A program made the position numbers and the translations under genes. From Paraconexibacter algicola (GTDB taxonomy: Bacteria; Actinomycetota; Thermoleophilia; Solirubrobacterales; Solirubrobacteraceae), in contig NZ_PYYB01000004.1 in assembly GCF_003044185.1 (NCBI RefSeq), forward strand, positions 279,380-343,379: a stretch of DNA of 64,000 nucleotides, in the 5' to 3' direction. The notes under the pieces were generated by a model. The model saw only the letters and a list, made by a program, of their open reading frames with translations. It ran no database searches and had not been told where the DNA came from. Positions 1 through 8,453 of the stretch are shown here, in pieces; position 1 is the stretch's first letter; each line of letters begins with the position of its first letter.

Positions 1-941
1 GGGACTTCGTCGCGCTCGTCGCCGAGCATGGCGTCCCCTACCACGAGAAGAAGCTCGGGCAGCTGTTCTGCGACAACCGCTCCAAGGACATCCTCGGCCT
101 GCTGCTCGAGGAGTGCCGGCGCGCCGCGGTCGAGCTGCACGTCTCCACGTCGGTGCAGCGGATCGAGCGCCACGAGGACGGCTACCGGCTCGAGACGGAC
201 CTCGGCCCCGTGCGGGCCCCGTCGGTCGTCGTCGCGACCGGCGGCCTGTCGATCCCGACGCTCGGCTCGACCGGGTTCGGCTACGAGATCGCCGAGCAGT
301 TCGGGCACCGCGTCCTCCCCACCCGAGCGGGCCTCGTGCCGTTCATCATCACCGACCAGCTCAAGGAGCTGTGCGTCGAGCTGACCGGCACGTCGGTCGC
401 CGCCGTCGTGCGCTGCGGCGAGCACAGCTTCCGCGAGAACGTCCTCTTCACCCACCGCGGCCTCAGCGGGCCGGCGATCCTCCAGATCTCCTCGTTCTGG
501 CACCTCGGGGACGCCGTCGAGATCGACCTGCTGCCCGACCGTGACGCGCTCGACTGGCTGCAGGAGCGCCAGGCCGCCCGGCCCGACGGGGAGCTGCGGA
601 CCGTCCTGGCGGAGGTCTTCACGAAGAAGATGGCCGCGCAGCTGGCCGACCGCTGGTTCGGCTCGCGCCCGATGAAGCAGCACACGCCCGCCGAGCTGCG
701 GGAGATCGCCGGGCGTCTCGCGCACTGGGAGGTCGTCCCCGCCGGAACGGAGGGCTACCGCACCGCGGAGGTCACGCTCGGCGGCGTCGACACCGCGGAG
801 ATCTCTCCGCGCACGATGGAGTCGCGCCGCGCGCCCGGCCTCTACTTCGTCGGCGAGGTGCTCGACATCGCCGGGCACCTCGGGGGCTTCAACTTCCAGT
901 GGGCGTGGGCCTCCGGGCACGCCGCCGCGCAGGTGGTCTAG
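1..941 (+). CDS. NAD(P)/FAD-dependent oxidoreductase, HI0933/YhiN family (5' truncated by window edge)
   Basis: Flavoprotein of the HI0933/YhiN (BaiN-like) family; the physiological substrate of most members is unknown. The reading frame is open from base 3, so the N-terminal FAD Rossmann motif lies outside the window. Seen here are the family-typical KKLGQLFCD stretch at the start, VVVATGGLS (a dinucleotide-fold strand), and the C-terminal LYFVGEVLDIAGHLGGFNFQ block that closes over FAD. The C-terminus is complete, ending in TAG. purK follows 22 bp later with its own -10-like element, so the two are probably separate transcripts. The family call rests on motif recall, without a database search. 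Confidence 0.85.
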   Translation, partial: DFVALVAEHGVPYHEKKLGQLFCDNRSKDILGLLLEECRRAAVELHVSTSVQRIERHEDGYRLETDLGPVRAPSVVVATGGLSIPTLGSTGFGYEIAEQFGHRVLPTRAGLVPFIITDQLKELCVELTGTSVAAVVRCGEHSFRENVLFTHRGLSGPAILQISSFWHLGDAVEIDLLPDRDALDWLQERQAARPDGELRTVLAEVFTKKMAAQLADRWFGSRPMKQHTPAELREIAGRLAHWEVVPAGTEGYRTAEVTLGGVDTAEISPRTMESRRAPGLYFVGEVLDIAGHLGGFNFQWAWASGHAAAQVV

Positions 942-962
942 GCCCCCCATAAGATCGGGCGG

Positions 963-2090
963 ATGTCCAAGCGCTCCGCCCCGCCCACCGCCCGCGTCGG
1001 ACTCGTCGGCGCCGGACAGCTGGCCCGGATGTCCCACCAGGCCGCGATCGGCCTCGGCGTGCAGGTCGTCGCGCTCGGCTCCGCCGCCGACTCCGCCGCC
1101 GGCGCCGCGGGCGCCCGGCTGATCGAGGGCTCCGGGCACGACGCCGGTGACCTGCGCGCGCTCGCCGAGGCGGTCGACGTCGTCTCCTACGAGATCGAGC
1201 ACGTCGACCTCGACGCGCTCGAGGCGCTCGCGCAGGAGGGCGTCGTCGTGCGACCGCACCCGCGGGTCATGCGCCTCGCCGCCGACAAGGCGCACGCGCG
1301 CGCCGAGTTCGTGCGGCTCGGCTTCCCGGTGCCCGACCACACGCTCGTCGACGACGCGCAGCAGCTCGCCGCGGCCGGCGACACGCTCGGCTGGCCGCTC
1401 GTGCTGAAGACCCCGACGGGCGGCTACGACGGGCGCGGCGTGTGGGTCTGCGACGACCTCGCCGAGGCGACCGGCGTGCTCGAGCAGGTCGGTCGCACGA
1501 TGCTCGCCGAGCGGCTCGTCGCGATCGACCGCGAGATCGCGGTCATCGTCGCCCGCCGACCGGGCGGGCAGGTCGCCACCTTCCCCGTCCTGCGCACCTA
1601 CCAGGAGGACGGCATCTGCCGCGAGGTCGTCGCCGCCGCCGGCGACGCGGAGCCCGCCGCGGTCGCGCTCGCCGAGCGCCTCGCCGAGGCGGTCGGTCTC
1701 GAGGGCCTGATGGCGGTCGAGCTGTTCGACGAGGGCGGCGAGCTCCTCATCTGCGAGCTCGCGCTGCGCCCGCACAACACCGGGCACCTGTCGATCGACG
1801 GCTGCGTGACCTCCCAGTTCGAGCAGCACCTGCGCGCCGTCCTGGACTGGCCGCTCGGCGACCCGGCGCTCGTCGCGCCGGCCGCCGCGATGGTCAACGT
1901 GCTCGGCCCCGCGGACGGTGGTGACCCGGCGCGCGGCCTCCCCGACGCGCTGGCGGTCCCCGGGGCGCACGTGCACCTGTACGGGAAGGCGCCGGCCGCG
2001 GGCCGTAAGCTCGGCCACGTGAACGCCACCGGCCCCGATCCCGACACTGCCCTCGCGACGGCCCGTGCGGCCGCGGAGGCCCTGGCATGA
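963..2090 (+). CDS. purK: N5-carboxyaminoimidazole ribonucleotide synthase PurK
   Basis: ATP-grasp enzyme of de novo purine synthesis that carboxylates AIR to N5-CAIR with ATP and bicarbonate. The 375-residue product has the N-terminal [11 protein letters not shown] dinucleotide-like motif (about residues 13-23), the ATP-grasp segment [13 protein letters not shown] near residue 150, and the C-terminal [16 protein letters not shown] block that is diagnostic of PurK. Length is normal for the family. A TAAGAT element at 950-955 sits 7 nt before the ATG, which suggests a leaderless mRNA. The stop overlaps the purE start by 4 bp, so the two genes are translationally coupled. Confidence 0.97.
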   Translation: MSKRSAPPTARVGLVGAGQLARMSHQAAIGLGVQVVALGSAADSAAGAAGARLIEGSGHDAGDLRALAEAVDVVSYEIEHVDLDALEALAQEGVVVRPHPRVMRLAADKAHARAEFVRLGFPVPDHTLVDDAQQLAAAGDTLGWPLVLKTPTGGYDGRGVWVCDDLAEATGVLEQVGRTMLAERLVAIDREIAVIVARRPGGQVATFPVLRTYQEDGICREVVAAAGDAEPAAVALAERLAEAVGLEGLMAVELFDEGGELLICELALRPHNTGHLSIDGCVTSQFEQHLRAVLDWPLGDPALVAPAAAMVNVLGPADGGDPARGLPDALAVPGAHVHLYGKAPAAGRKLGHVNATGPDPDTALATARAAAEALA

Positions 2091-2590
2091 GCGCCCCGCG
2101 CGTCGGGATCGTCATGGGCAGCGACTCCGACCTGCCGGTCATGGAGAAGGCCGCCGTCGCACTGGCGGAGCTCGGGATCCCCCACGAGGTGCGGGTCGTG
2201 TCCGCCCACCGCACGCCGCAGGCGATGATCGAGTACGGGGAGCAGGCCGAGGCGCGCGGCCTCGAGGCGATCATCGCCGGGGCCGGCGGCGCCGCGCACC
2301 TCCCGGGCATGCTGGCGGCCGTCACCGTCCTCCCGGTCATCGGGGTGCCCGTGCCGCTGCGCTACCTCGACGGCCTCGACAGCCTGCTGTCGATCGTGCA
2401 GATGCCCGGCGGGGTCCCGGTCGCGACCGTCGCGGTCGGCAACGGCCGCAACGCCGGGCTGCTCGCCGCGCGGATCCTCGGCGCGACCGATCCGGCGCTG
2501 CGCGAGCGCCTGCGCGAGGTGGCGCAGGCCAGCGCGCAGGTCGCCACCGACGCGGACGCGCGCGTCCGCGAGCTGCACCCGCCGGGCTGA
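2087..2590 (+). CDS. purE: N5-CAIR mutase PurE (5-(carboxyamino)imidazole ribonucleotide mutase)
   Basis: Converts N5-CAIR made by PurK to CAIR. The 167-residue product has the class I PurE signatures: the [12 protein letters not shown] phosphate-binding loop (residues 8-19), SAHRTPQ (near 42) and [13 protein letters not shown] (near 64), including the catalytic-loop histidine. It is essentially full length for the family. The ATG overlaps the purK stop in an ATGA arrangement. The next gene lies on the opposite strand and ends 10 bp downstream, so the purKE transcript should end around 2590-2600, although no strong hairpin is visible there. Confidence 0.97.
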   Translation: MSAPRVGIVMGSDSDLPVMEKAAVALAELGIPHEVRVVSAHRTPQAMIEYGEQAEARGLEAIIAGAGGAAHLPGMLAAVTVLPVIGVPVPLRYLDGLDSLLSIVQMPGGVPVATVAVGNGRNAGLLAARILGATDPALRERLREVAQASAQVATDADARVRELHPPG

Positions 2591-2600
2591 GCGGCCCCGC

Positions 2601-3215
2601 TCAGCGGGCGGCCGCCCAGACCGCCCAGAGCGGGTCGCCGTCGCCGTGGGGTGGCGTGCGCAGGTCGGCGCTCGGTGGCCCGAAGCCGTCGGTCAGCTCG
2701 AAGTAGCGGCGCACGATCGCGACGCGCTCGGACTCGCGCGCGGCGAGCCATCCCCGGATCGCCTTCGTCGGGAAGCAGCGGTTGGAGAACGTGCAGACGA
2801 ACAGGCCTCCGGGGCGCAGCACCTGGGCGACCTCGGCGAAGACCTCCAGCGGCGAGGTCAGGTAGTCGACGCTCAGGCAGCAGACCGCGTGGTCGAAGCT
2901 GTCGGCGTCGAACGGCAGGTCCGGCACGGCGTTGAGGTCGTGCACGACGCAGCGGGACGCGGCGCCGTTGGCGCGCAGCTCCGCCTCGTTCATCCCGAGC
3001 ACGACGAGCTCCTCCGGCGGCACGTGGAAGTGCGAGACCCACGAGGACATGAGGTCCAGCACGGTCCCGCGATCGACCCCGAGCTCCTCGTACAGATCGC
3101 CGACCGCGCGGACCGCCTCGTCGTCGATGTGGTGCACGAGCCGCTCGGGCAGGTAGAACGCCGCGTCGGGCGTCGGGTCGAGCCGGTCGAAGAACCCGGG
3201 AGGAAACGCGCTCAT
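2601..3215 (-). CDS. SAM-dependent methyltransferase (class I-like)
   Basis: A 204-residue protein with a Rossmann methyltransferase layout: VLDLMSSWVSHF stands in the motif I position, DADSFDHAVCCLSVDYL matches the motif IV region, and EVAQVLRPGGLFVCTFSNRC is the usual post-I/VI block. Motif I lacks the canonical GxGxG glycines, as in a distinct branch of these proteins. The substrate cannot be told from sequence. The ATG at 3215 is preferred over upstream in-frame codons because homologous sequence begins at that point. The gene converges on purE and diverges from csbD. Confidence 0.8.
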   Translation of the reverse strand: MSAFPPGFFDRLDPTPDAAFYLPERLVHHIDDEAVRAVGDLYEELGVDRGTVLDLMSSWVSHFHVPPEELVVLGMNEAELRANGAASRCVVHDLNAVPDLPFDADSFDHAVCCLSVDYLTSPLEVFAEVAQVLRPGGLFVCTFSNRCFPTKAIRGWLAARESERVAIVRRYFELTDGFGPPSADLRTPPHGDGDPLWAVWAAAR

Positions 3216-3271
3216 CCCTCCAGGGTCGCGGACGCGGGGCGCGCCGACGCGCCATCGACGCCCGCCACCCC

Positions 3272-3297
3272 GGTTGGTTGCGCGTGCAAGCGGGTAC
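3272..3297 (+). promoter_or_regulatory. SigB/SigF-type stress promoter upstream of the csbD-like gene
   Basis: GGTTG at 3272-3276 and GGGTAC at 3292-3297 are separated by 15 nt. This fits the general-stress sigma factor consensus (GTTT-N15-17-GGGTAT class) known from SigB/SigF regulons. It lies 46 nt before the start of a CsbD-type gene, a classical SigB target. The assignment is by consensus only. Confidence 0.55.
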
Positions 3298-3343
3298 TCC
3301 TCGATCGTCGCATCCCCCTCATCACGACACCGAAGGAGCACCC

Positions 3344-3499
3344 ATGACGGATCTCGCAGGCAAGGCCAAGGAGACCACCGGCAAGCTGACCGGTGACGAC
3401 GATCTCAAGCGCGAGGGCCAGGTCGACCAGGCGGTCGACAAGGTCAAGGAGACCGCCGAGAAGGTCACCGACAAGGTCAAGGACGTCCTCGGCAAGTAG
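3344..3499 (+). CDS. CsbD family stress-response protein
   Basis: A 51-residue, highly charged protein of the CsbD/YjbJ family (N-terminal TDLAGKAKETTGKLTGDD, then lysine- and glutamate-rich helical repeats such as VKETAEKVTDKVKD). CsbD proteins are induced by the general stress sigma factor in Bacillus; the molecular function is unknown. The start is fixed by a GAAGGAG ribosome-binding site 6 nt upstream. A SigB-like promoter precedes it. Two further small genes follow on the same strand and may be co-transcribed. Confidence 0.9.
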   Translation: MTDLAGKAKETTGKLTGDDDLKREGQVDQAVDKVKETAEKVTDKVKDVLGK

Positions 3500-3572
3500 C
3501 CCGTCGTCCCGGGTCGGCGGCGCCCCGTCCGGCGCCGCCGCCCGCCACCTCTTCCCCCATCAGGAGGCCACC

Positions 3573-3719
3573 ATGTACCAGCTGCTCGGACGCATCACCT
3601 GGAAGATCCTCAAGCTCGTCGCGCCGCCCCTGGCGCGCAAGCTCCAGTACCGCCTGACCGGCGAGCACCCGCCCCGCCGCTCGCTGCTGCGCCGCGTGAC
3701 GGCGCGGGGTGCGCGGTGA
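3573..3719 (+). CDS. Small basic hypothetical protein (48 aa)
   Basis: Short reading frame with a strong CAGGAGG ribosome-binding site directly before ATG 3573. The product (MYQLLGRITWKILKLVAPPL at the N-terminus) is amphipathic and arginine-rich at the C-terminus, with one possible short membrane-associated helix. No family was recognised. It overlaps the next gene by 4 bp (GTGA), which supports both being real and coupled. It may belong to the stress-induced run that starts with the CsbD gene. Confidence 0.6.
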   Translation: MYQLLGRITWKILKLVAPPLARKLQYRLTGEHPPRRSLLRRVTARGAR

Positions 3720-4021
3720 GCCTGCTGCGGCGTCCCGCCTCGCGGGTCGCGGCCAAGCGGGTCGTCCCGTGGCTCATCGCCCTGGACGTCGGCCGCGAGG
3801 CCCACTCGCACGTCACCTCGCGCCTGTCCCCCACCGAGCGGCGTCAGCTGTTCGAGCTCGTCAAGCGCAGCGGCGGTCGCCCGAGCACGCTCTCGGCGCG
3901 CGACCGCCGGCAGCTGCAGCGGCTCGTCGACCGGCTCGACCTCAGCGGCCTGGCCAAGCACTCGGTCGGCGCCGCGATCACCGGGCGACGGCACCACGGC
4001 CGCGGCCGTCGCCGCCGCTGA
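3716..4021 (+). CDS. Hypothetical basic protein (101 aa)
   Basis: GTG start at 3716 overlaps the upstream stop. The product is rich in arginine, with a helical core (LSPTERRQLFELVKRSGGRP, then LSARDRRQLQRLVDRLDL) made of two similar helix-turn units, and ends in an RHHGRGRRRR tail that could bind nucleic acid or acidic lipid. The two RRQL-containing segments look like an internal duplication of about 30 residues. Similar small proteins occur beside stress genes in actinobacteria, but no function can be assigned. Confidence 0.6.
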   Translation: MSLLRRPASRVAAKRVVPWLIALDVGREAHSHVTSRLSPTERRQLFELVKRSGGRPSTLSARDRRQLQRLVDRLDLSGLAKHSVGAAITGRRHHGRGRRRR

Positions 4022-4082
4022 GCCCCTCGTCGGCCCGGTCCGGTGACCGGGCCGGCCCCCGTCCACCGTCGCGTACCATCGG

Positions 4083-4478
4083 ATGATCGCCAGCCTCGCC
4101 GCCCGCACCCCCGACGACCTCGAGGACGAGCTGCAGGACGCCCGCTCCTCGCTCCGCTACTGGGAGCGGCGCCTGCGTGCCACCGGCCGGGGCCCGCGCC
4201 ACCGGCGCCGCCGCCGCGAGGCGCAGCAGCACGTGGTCCGCTGGACCGCGCGGGTGCACGAGCTCGAGCGCCGGCGGTTCGGCACCGGGGCGCGCGGCGC
4301 GCTCGTCCAGCTGGTCGAGGAGCAGCGGCTCCCCGCGGTCGTGCGGCACCGCGGGCGCACGGTCGCGCGCCGCACCCGCACCGTGCTCGTCGTCGGCTCG
4401 GTCGCCGTCGGCGTCACCCTGCTGGCGGTTCTCGCGGCCGTGCTCGTGACGGCGCTCCGCGTCGTCGGCGTGCTCTGA
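4083..4478 (+). CDS. Hypothetical protein with coiled-coil N-terminus and C-terminal membrane helix
   Basis: 131 residues. The N-terminal half (about 10-60) is a charged helix, probably coiled coil. Residues about 102-125 (VLVVGSVAVGVTLLAVLAAV) form one hydrophobic transmembrane segment near the C-terminus, giving a tail-anchored topology. No known domain was recognised. A TACCAT element ends 3 nt before the ATG, closer than expected for a -10 box, so the true start could be slightly downstream. Confidence 0.5.
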   Translation: MIASLAARTPDDLEDELQDARSSLRYWERRLRATGRGPRHRRRRREAQQHVVRWTARVHELERRRFGTGARGALVQLVEEQRLPAVVRHRGRTVARRTRTVLVVGSVAVGVTLLAVLAAVLVTALRVVGVL

Positions 4479-4587
4479 CTCCACGAGCGCTCAAGGTTCG
4501 CCCGGCGGCTGCCGACACCGGCAGGGACGGCCGGGACGACCAGCCCGGCGGTCACCGACCACCGTTCCCCCTCCGAGAGGTCTCCCC

Positions 4588-4698
4588 GTGTCGCTCGCCC
4601 TGATCGTCGTCGTGCTGCTGACCGTCGCCCCGCTGCTGCTGCTCGTCTGCGACCTCGTCTCGCCGGTCAAGCCGACCCTCGGCGACCGCTCCGCCTAG
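4588..4698 (+). CDS. Small single-pass membrane protein (36 aa)
   Basis: GTG-started frame of 36 residues. Residues 2-22 (SLALIVVVLLTVAPLLLLVC) form a continuous hydrophobic helix followed by a short polar tail ending in GDRSA. A purine-rich stretch (CCGAGAGG) about 7 nt upstream could serve as the ribosome-binding site. It is too short to recognise a family; it looks like a genuine small membrane protein in the same stress-gene run, but chance cannot be excluded. Confidence 0.4.
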   Translation: MSLALIVVVLLTVAPLLLLVCDLVSPVKPTLGDRSA

Positions 4699-4719
4699 CG
4701 CCCGGCCGTTCCGTCGCGC

Positions 4720-7257
4720 TCAGGTCCGGCCGAACGCGACGGTCCGGACCACCGGCTCTCCCGCGAGGTCCGAGGCGTCGAGGTCGACGCGCACGAGCAG
4801 CGAGAAGTCCTGGTTGGCGTCGGGGTCCAAGAGGATCTGGCGCACCTCCCACTCCTGCGGGCCGCGCGTCACGAGCAGCAGCTCGGGCGAGCGGGCGTCC
4901 GGCCCGGTCTCGATCCACTCGTACTCCTCCCAGAGGGCGTCGAGACCCGCGGCGAAGTCGGCGCGCGTCACCGTCGGCCGGGTCGGCGGGTCGGTCAGCT
5001 GCCCGGCCGCCGCCTCCAGCGCCGCGAGCCCGTCGGCGTCATCGCGCGCGATCAGCTGCACGCGCTGGAACAGCGCGTTGCGGACCATCCGGGTGAACGC
5101 CCGCTCGTTGCCGGTGATCGGTCGCGGGGGCGGCGCCGGGGCGCCGGCCGCCGCGCGCTCGACGGCGTCCGGGTCGGTGAGCGCCTCCCACTCGTCCAGC
5201 AGGCTCGAGTCGGTCTGGCGCACGGTCTCGCCGAGCCAGTCGATCAGCTCGTCGAGCTCCGCGGTGCCGAGCTCGTCGGGGATCGTCTGGCGCAGCGCCC
5301 GGTACGCCCCGCTGAGGTAGCGCAGCACGAGCCCCTCCGAGCGGGCCAGGCCGTAGGCGGCGACGAGCTCGGTGAAGCTGCGGCCCGACTCCCACATGTC
5401 GCGGACCACGGACTTCGGGGAGAGGTCGGACTCGCGCAGCCACGGTCGCGTCTCGCGGTAGGCGCGCAGCGCGTCGCGCAGGCCCTCCCCGAGCGGCTGC
5501 GGGTAGGTGACCTCCTCCAGCAGCGCCATGCGCTCCTCGTACTCGATTCCCTCCTCCTTCATCGCGGCGATCGCCTCGCCGCGCGCCTTCCCGGCCTGCG
5601 CTTTCAGCACCGGGAACGGGTCGTCGAGGATCGCCTCGACGACCGAGACGAGGTCCAGCGAGTAGGTCTCCTCGTCGGGATCCAGCAGCGTGAACGCGTG
5701 CAGCGCGAACGACGCGAGCGGCTGGTTGAGCGCGAAGTCCTCCTGGAGATCGACGGCCAGGCGCAGCGTGCGGCCGTCCTCGTCGGGTTCGGGCAGCCAC
5801 TCGAGCACGCCGGCGGCGAGCAGCTCGTCGCCGAGCGCGACGGCCTGCTCGAGCAGGCGCGCGCGACCACGCTCGTCCTCGTGGTTGTCGGTCACGAGGG
5901 CGCGCATCGCCTCGATCGGGTCGGCCGGCTGGTGGACGACGTTGAGGATCGTGGAGTGGTCGACGCGCAGCTTGGACTGCAGCGGCTCGGGTGCGGCCTC
6001 CCGCAGCCGGTCGAACGTCTCCTCGGTCCAGGAGATCTCGCCCTCCGCCGGCTTCTTCGTCTGGACCTTGCGGCGCTTCTTCGGGTCGTCCCCCGCCTTC
6101 TGCAGCGCCCGGTACCGCTCGATCACGTGGTCGGGGGCCTGCACGACCACGGTGCCCGCGGTGTCGAACCCGGCGCGGCCCGCGCGCCCGGCGATCTGGT
6201 GGTACTCGCGCGCCTTCAGCAGCCGTGACTTCGTGCCGTCGTACTTCGCGAGGCTCGTGAGGACCACGGTGCGGATCGGGACGTTGATCCCGACCCCGAG
6301 CGTGTCGGTGCCGCAGATGACCTTCAGCAGCCCCTGCTGCGCGAGCTGCTCGACGAGCCGCCGGTAGCGCGGCAGCATCCCCGCGTGGTGGACGCCGATG
6401 CCGCCCCGCACGAGCTTCGACAGCGTCCGGCCGAAGCCCGCGGTGAAGCGGAACGCGCCGAGCTCGTCGGCGATCGCGTCGCGCTCCTCGCGGCTGCAGA
6501 GCTTCGCCGACAGGAGCGCCTGGGCGCGCTCCATCGCGGCGGCCTGCGTGAAGTGCACGACGTAGATCGGGGCCTGGTCCTCGGCGACGAGGTCCTCGAG
6601 CAGCTCGTGCAGCGGCTCCAGCGACCAGCGGTGCGTCAGCGGCACGGGCCGCGGCGCGTCGGCGATCAGCGCGGTCTCGCGGCCGGTGCGGCGCGTGAGG
6701 TCGTCGGCGATGGCGCGGACGTCACCGAGCGTCGCGGACATCAGCAGGAACTGCGCGTCGGGGAGCGTCAGCAGCGGCACCTGCCACGCCCAGCCACGCT
6801 GCCCGTCGGCGTAGAAGTGGAACTCGTCCATCACGACCTGTCCGACGTCCGCTCCCGCGCCCTCGCGCAGCGCGATGTTCGCGAGCACCTCGGCGGTGCA
6901 GCAGATCACCGGGGCGTCGGCGTTGACCGACGCGTCACCGGTGAGCATCCCGACGTTCTCGGCCCCGAAGGTCCGGCACAGCGCGAAGAACTTCTCCGAC
7001 ACGAGCGCCTTGATCGGGGCGGTGTAGAACGTACGCCGGTCCTCGGCGAGGGCGGCGGCGTGCGCGGCGACCGCCACGAGCGACTTGCCCGAGCCCGTCG
7101 GTGTGGAGAGGACGACGTTCGCGCCGCTGAACAGCTCGATCGCGGCCTCGTCCTGGTGGGGGTAGAGCTCCAGGCCCTCGTCCGCCGCCCAGGCGGTGAA
7201 GGCGTCGTAGAGCGCGTCGGGGGTCGGCTCGTCGGGGAGCGCGTCGAGCAGCGTCAC
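4720..7257 (-). CDS. DEAD/DEAH-box RNA helicase with C-terminal DUF3516 region
   Basis: 845-residue superfamily 2 helicase. Visible motifs: Walker A STPTGSGKS (near residue 53), GTDTLGVGIN, Walker B MDEFH (near 140), motif III SATLGD, and motif VI HQIAGRAGRAGFD. The long C-terminal half (from about residue 430) matches the DUF3516 extension found in actinobacterial helicases of this type and ends in LVRVDLDASDLAGEPVVRTV. These proteins resemble Ski2/Mtr4-like RNA helicases and are presumed to act in RNA metabolism. The GTG at 7257 was chosen because similarity to the family begins there; an open frame continues upstream without coding character. Confidence 0.88.
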   Translation of the reverse strand: MTLLDALPDEPTPDALYDAFTAWAADEGLELYPHQDEAAIELFSGANVVLSTPTGSGKSLVAVAAHAAALAEDRRTFYTAPIKALVSEKFFALCRTFGAENVGMLTGDASVNADAPVICCTAEVLANIALREGAGADVGQVVMDEFHFYADGQRGWAWQVPLLTLPDAQFLLMSATLGDVRAIADDLTRRTGRETALIADAPRPVPLTHRWSLEPLHELLEDLVAEDQAPIYVVHFTQAAAMERAQALLSAKLCSREERDAIADELGAFRFTAGFGRTLSKLVRGGIGVHHAGMLPRYRRLVEQLAQQGLLKVICGTDTLGVGINVPIRTVVLTSLAKYDGTKSRLLKAREYHQIAGRAGRAGFDTAGTVVVQAPDHVIERYRALQKAGDDPKKRRKVQTKKPAEGEISWTEETFDRLREAAPEPLQSKLRVDHSTILNVVHQPADPIEAMRALVTDNHEDERGRARLLEQAVALGDELLAAGVLEWLPEPDEDGRTLRLAVDLQEDFALNQPLASFALHAFTLLDPDEETYSLDLVSVVEAILDDPFPVLKAQAGKARGEAIAAMKEEGIEYEERMALLEEVTYPQPLGEGLRDALRAYRETRPWLRESDLSPKSVVRDMWESGRSFTELVAAYGLARSEGLVLRYLSGAYRALRQTIPDELGTAELDELIDWLGETVRQTDSSLLDEWEALTDPDAVERAAAGAPAPPPRPITGNERAFTRMVRNALFQRVQLIARDDADGLAALEAAAGQLTDPPTRPTVTRADFAAGLDALWEEYEWIETGPDARSPELLLVTRGPQEWEVRQILLDPDANQDFSLLVRVDLDASDLAGEPVVRTVAFGRT

Positions 7258-7370
7258 GCGGACGGCTCGGGGCGTGGACGGCGCGGGGTCGGGCTGGGTG
7301 GGGTCGGGCGGACCACGTCCCGCACCGTACCGACCGCCACCGGCGGGACGGGTCCGGGAGCCGGCCGCGG

Positions 7371-8381
7371 CTACGCCGCCAGGCGCAGATGGCGGCGCCG
7401 CCGCCGGCGCGCGGCGGGCAGCGGGACGCCGTCGAGCGTCGCGTCGAGCCGGGCGGCGACCGAGGCGTGCGCGGTCTCGAGCACGCGGCGGCTGCGACCC
7501 CGGTCCATCGGGTTGAGGCCCATCGCGCGGAGGTCCGCGGGGGCGGGCGTCAGGAGCGCCGCGTGCATCCCCGCGGCGCGCAGCCGGTCGAGCTCGCGGC
7601 CGGTCCGCGCTGCGGTCGCCGTCCGGGCCAGGCCGTAGACGGCCGTGTCGAGCAGCGGCCCGCGCTCGCGGGCGGAGAACGGCGTCAGCACGAGGACGGT
7701 GTCGAGCGGTTCCCCGGCGAGCAGGTCCGCGTTCGTCAGCGAGCGGATCCCGCCGTCGACGTAGCGACGACCGCCGATCGTCACGGGCCGGTAGTACGAC
7801 GGCACGGCGCAGGAGGCCGCGACCGCGTCGGCGACGGTGGCCGCGGGCGCCCCGTCCCGGCCGAAGGTCACGAGCCGCCCGGCGCGCACGTCCCAGGTGT
7901 GCAGCCACAGGCGCCGGTCCGCAGGCCAGCCCGGACGTGCCGCCGCGTGCGTGAGCCCGCGGATCTCGTCGCTGCTGCGCACGCCGCGGGGCAGCAGGCC
8001 GGTGAGCGCGCCGAGCCGCCGGCGAGGGCCGCCCCGCAGGAGGCTGCTCGAGGCGAGCCCGAGGGACCCCGGGAGCGGGAGCGCGAGGCCCTCCGGGCCG
8101 CGGCCCGCGGTGGCCGCGACGATCGCCTCGCGCAGCAGCCCGGGGTCCTCGGCGAAGGCGAGCAGGTCGCACGGGTCGTGTCCGGCGGCGAGCACGGTCG
8201 CGGCGACCGCGCCGGCGGACGTGCCCGCGATCAGGTCGGCGTCCGCCGGGTCGTAGCCGTGCTCCCGCAGGGCACGGAGGGCGCCGGCGAGCCAGGCGAT
8301 CCCGGTGATGCCGCCCGCTCCAAGGACGAGCCCGACCCGCGGGCGGGCGGTGCGGGGACGGACGGGAGCACGCAGCGGCAT
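7371..8381 (-). CDS. Patatin-like phospholipase
   Basis: 336 residues with the patatin catalytic dyad: the oxyanion-hole glycine loop GAGGITG (21-27), nucleophile elbow GTSAG with Ser55, and DGG with Asp209. Predicted to hydrolyse acyl ester bonds of phospholipids or other lipids; no signal peptide is seen, so it is probably cytosolic or peripheral to the membrane. Length is typical for bacterial patatins. It stands alone between a helicase and a GIDE-domain protein on the same strand, with 113 bp of GC-rich non-coding DNA after it. Confidence 0.9.
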   Translation of the reverse strand: MPLRAPVRPRTARPRVGLVLGAGGITGIAWLAGALRALREHGYDPADADLIAGTSAGAVAATVLAAGHDPCDLLAFAEDPGLLREAIVAATAGRGPEGLALPLPGSLGLASSSLLRGGPRRRLGALTGLLPRGVRSSDEIRGLTHAAARPGWPADRRLWLHTWDVRAGRLVTFGRDGAPAATVADAVAASCAVPSYYRPVTIGGRRYVDGGIRSLTNADLLAGEPLDTVLVLTPFSARERGPLLDTAVYGLARTATAARTGRELDRLRAAGMHAALLTPAPADLRAMGLNPMDRGRSRRVLETAHASVAARLDATLDGVPLPAARRRRRRHLRLAA

Positions 8382-8453
8382 GAGCTGCGGTATCCCGCGG
8401 CCCGGACGTGGTTACCGGCCGACCCCCGACCGGGGGGATCGTGGCGTCGGCGT

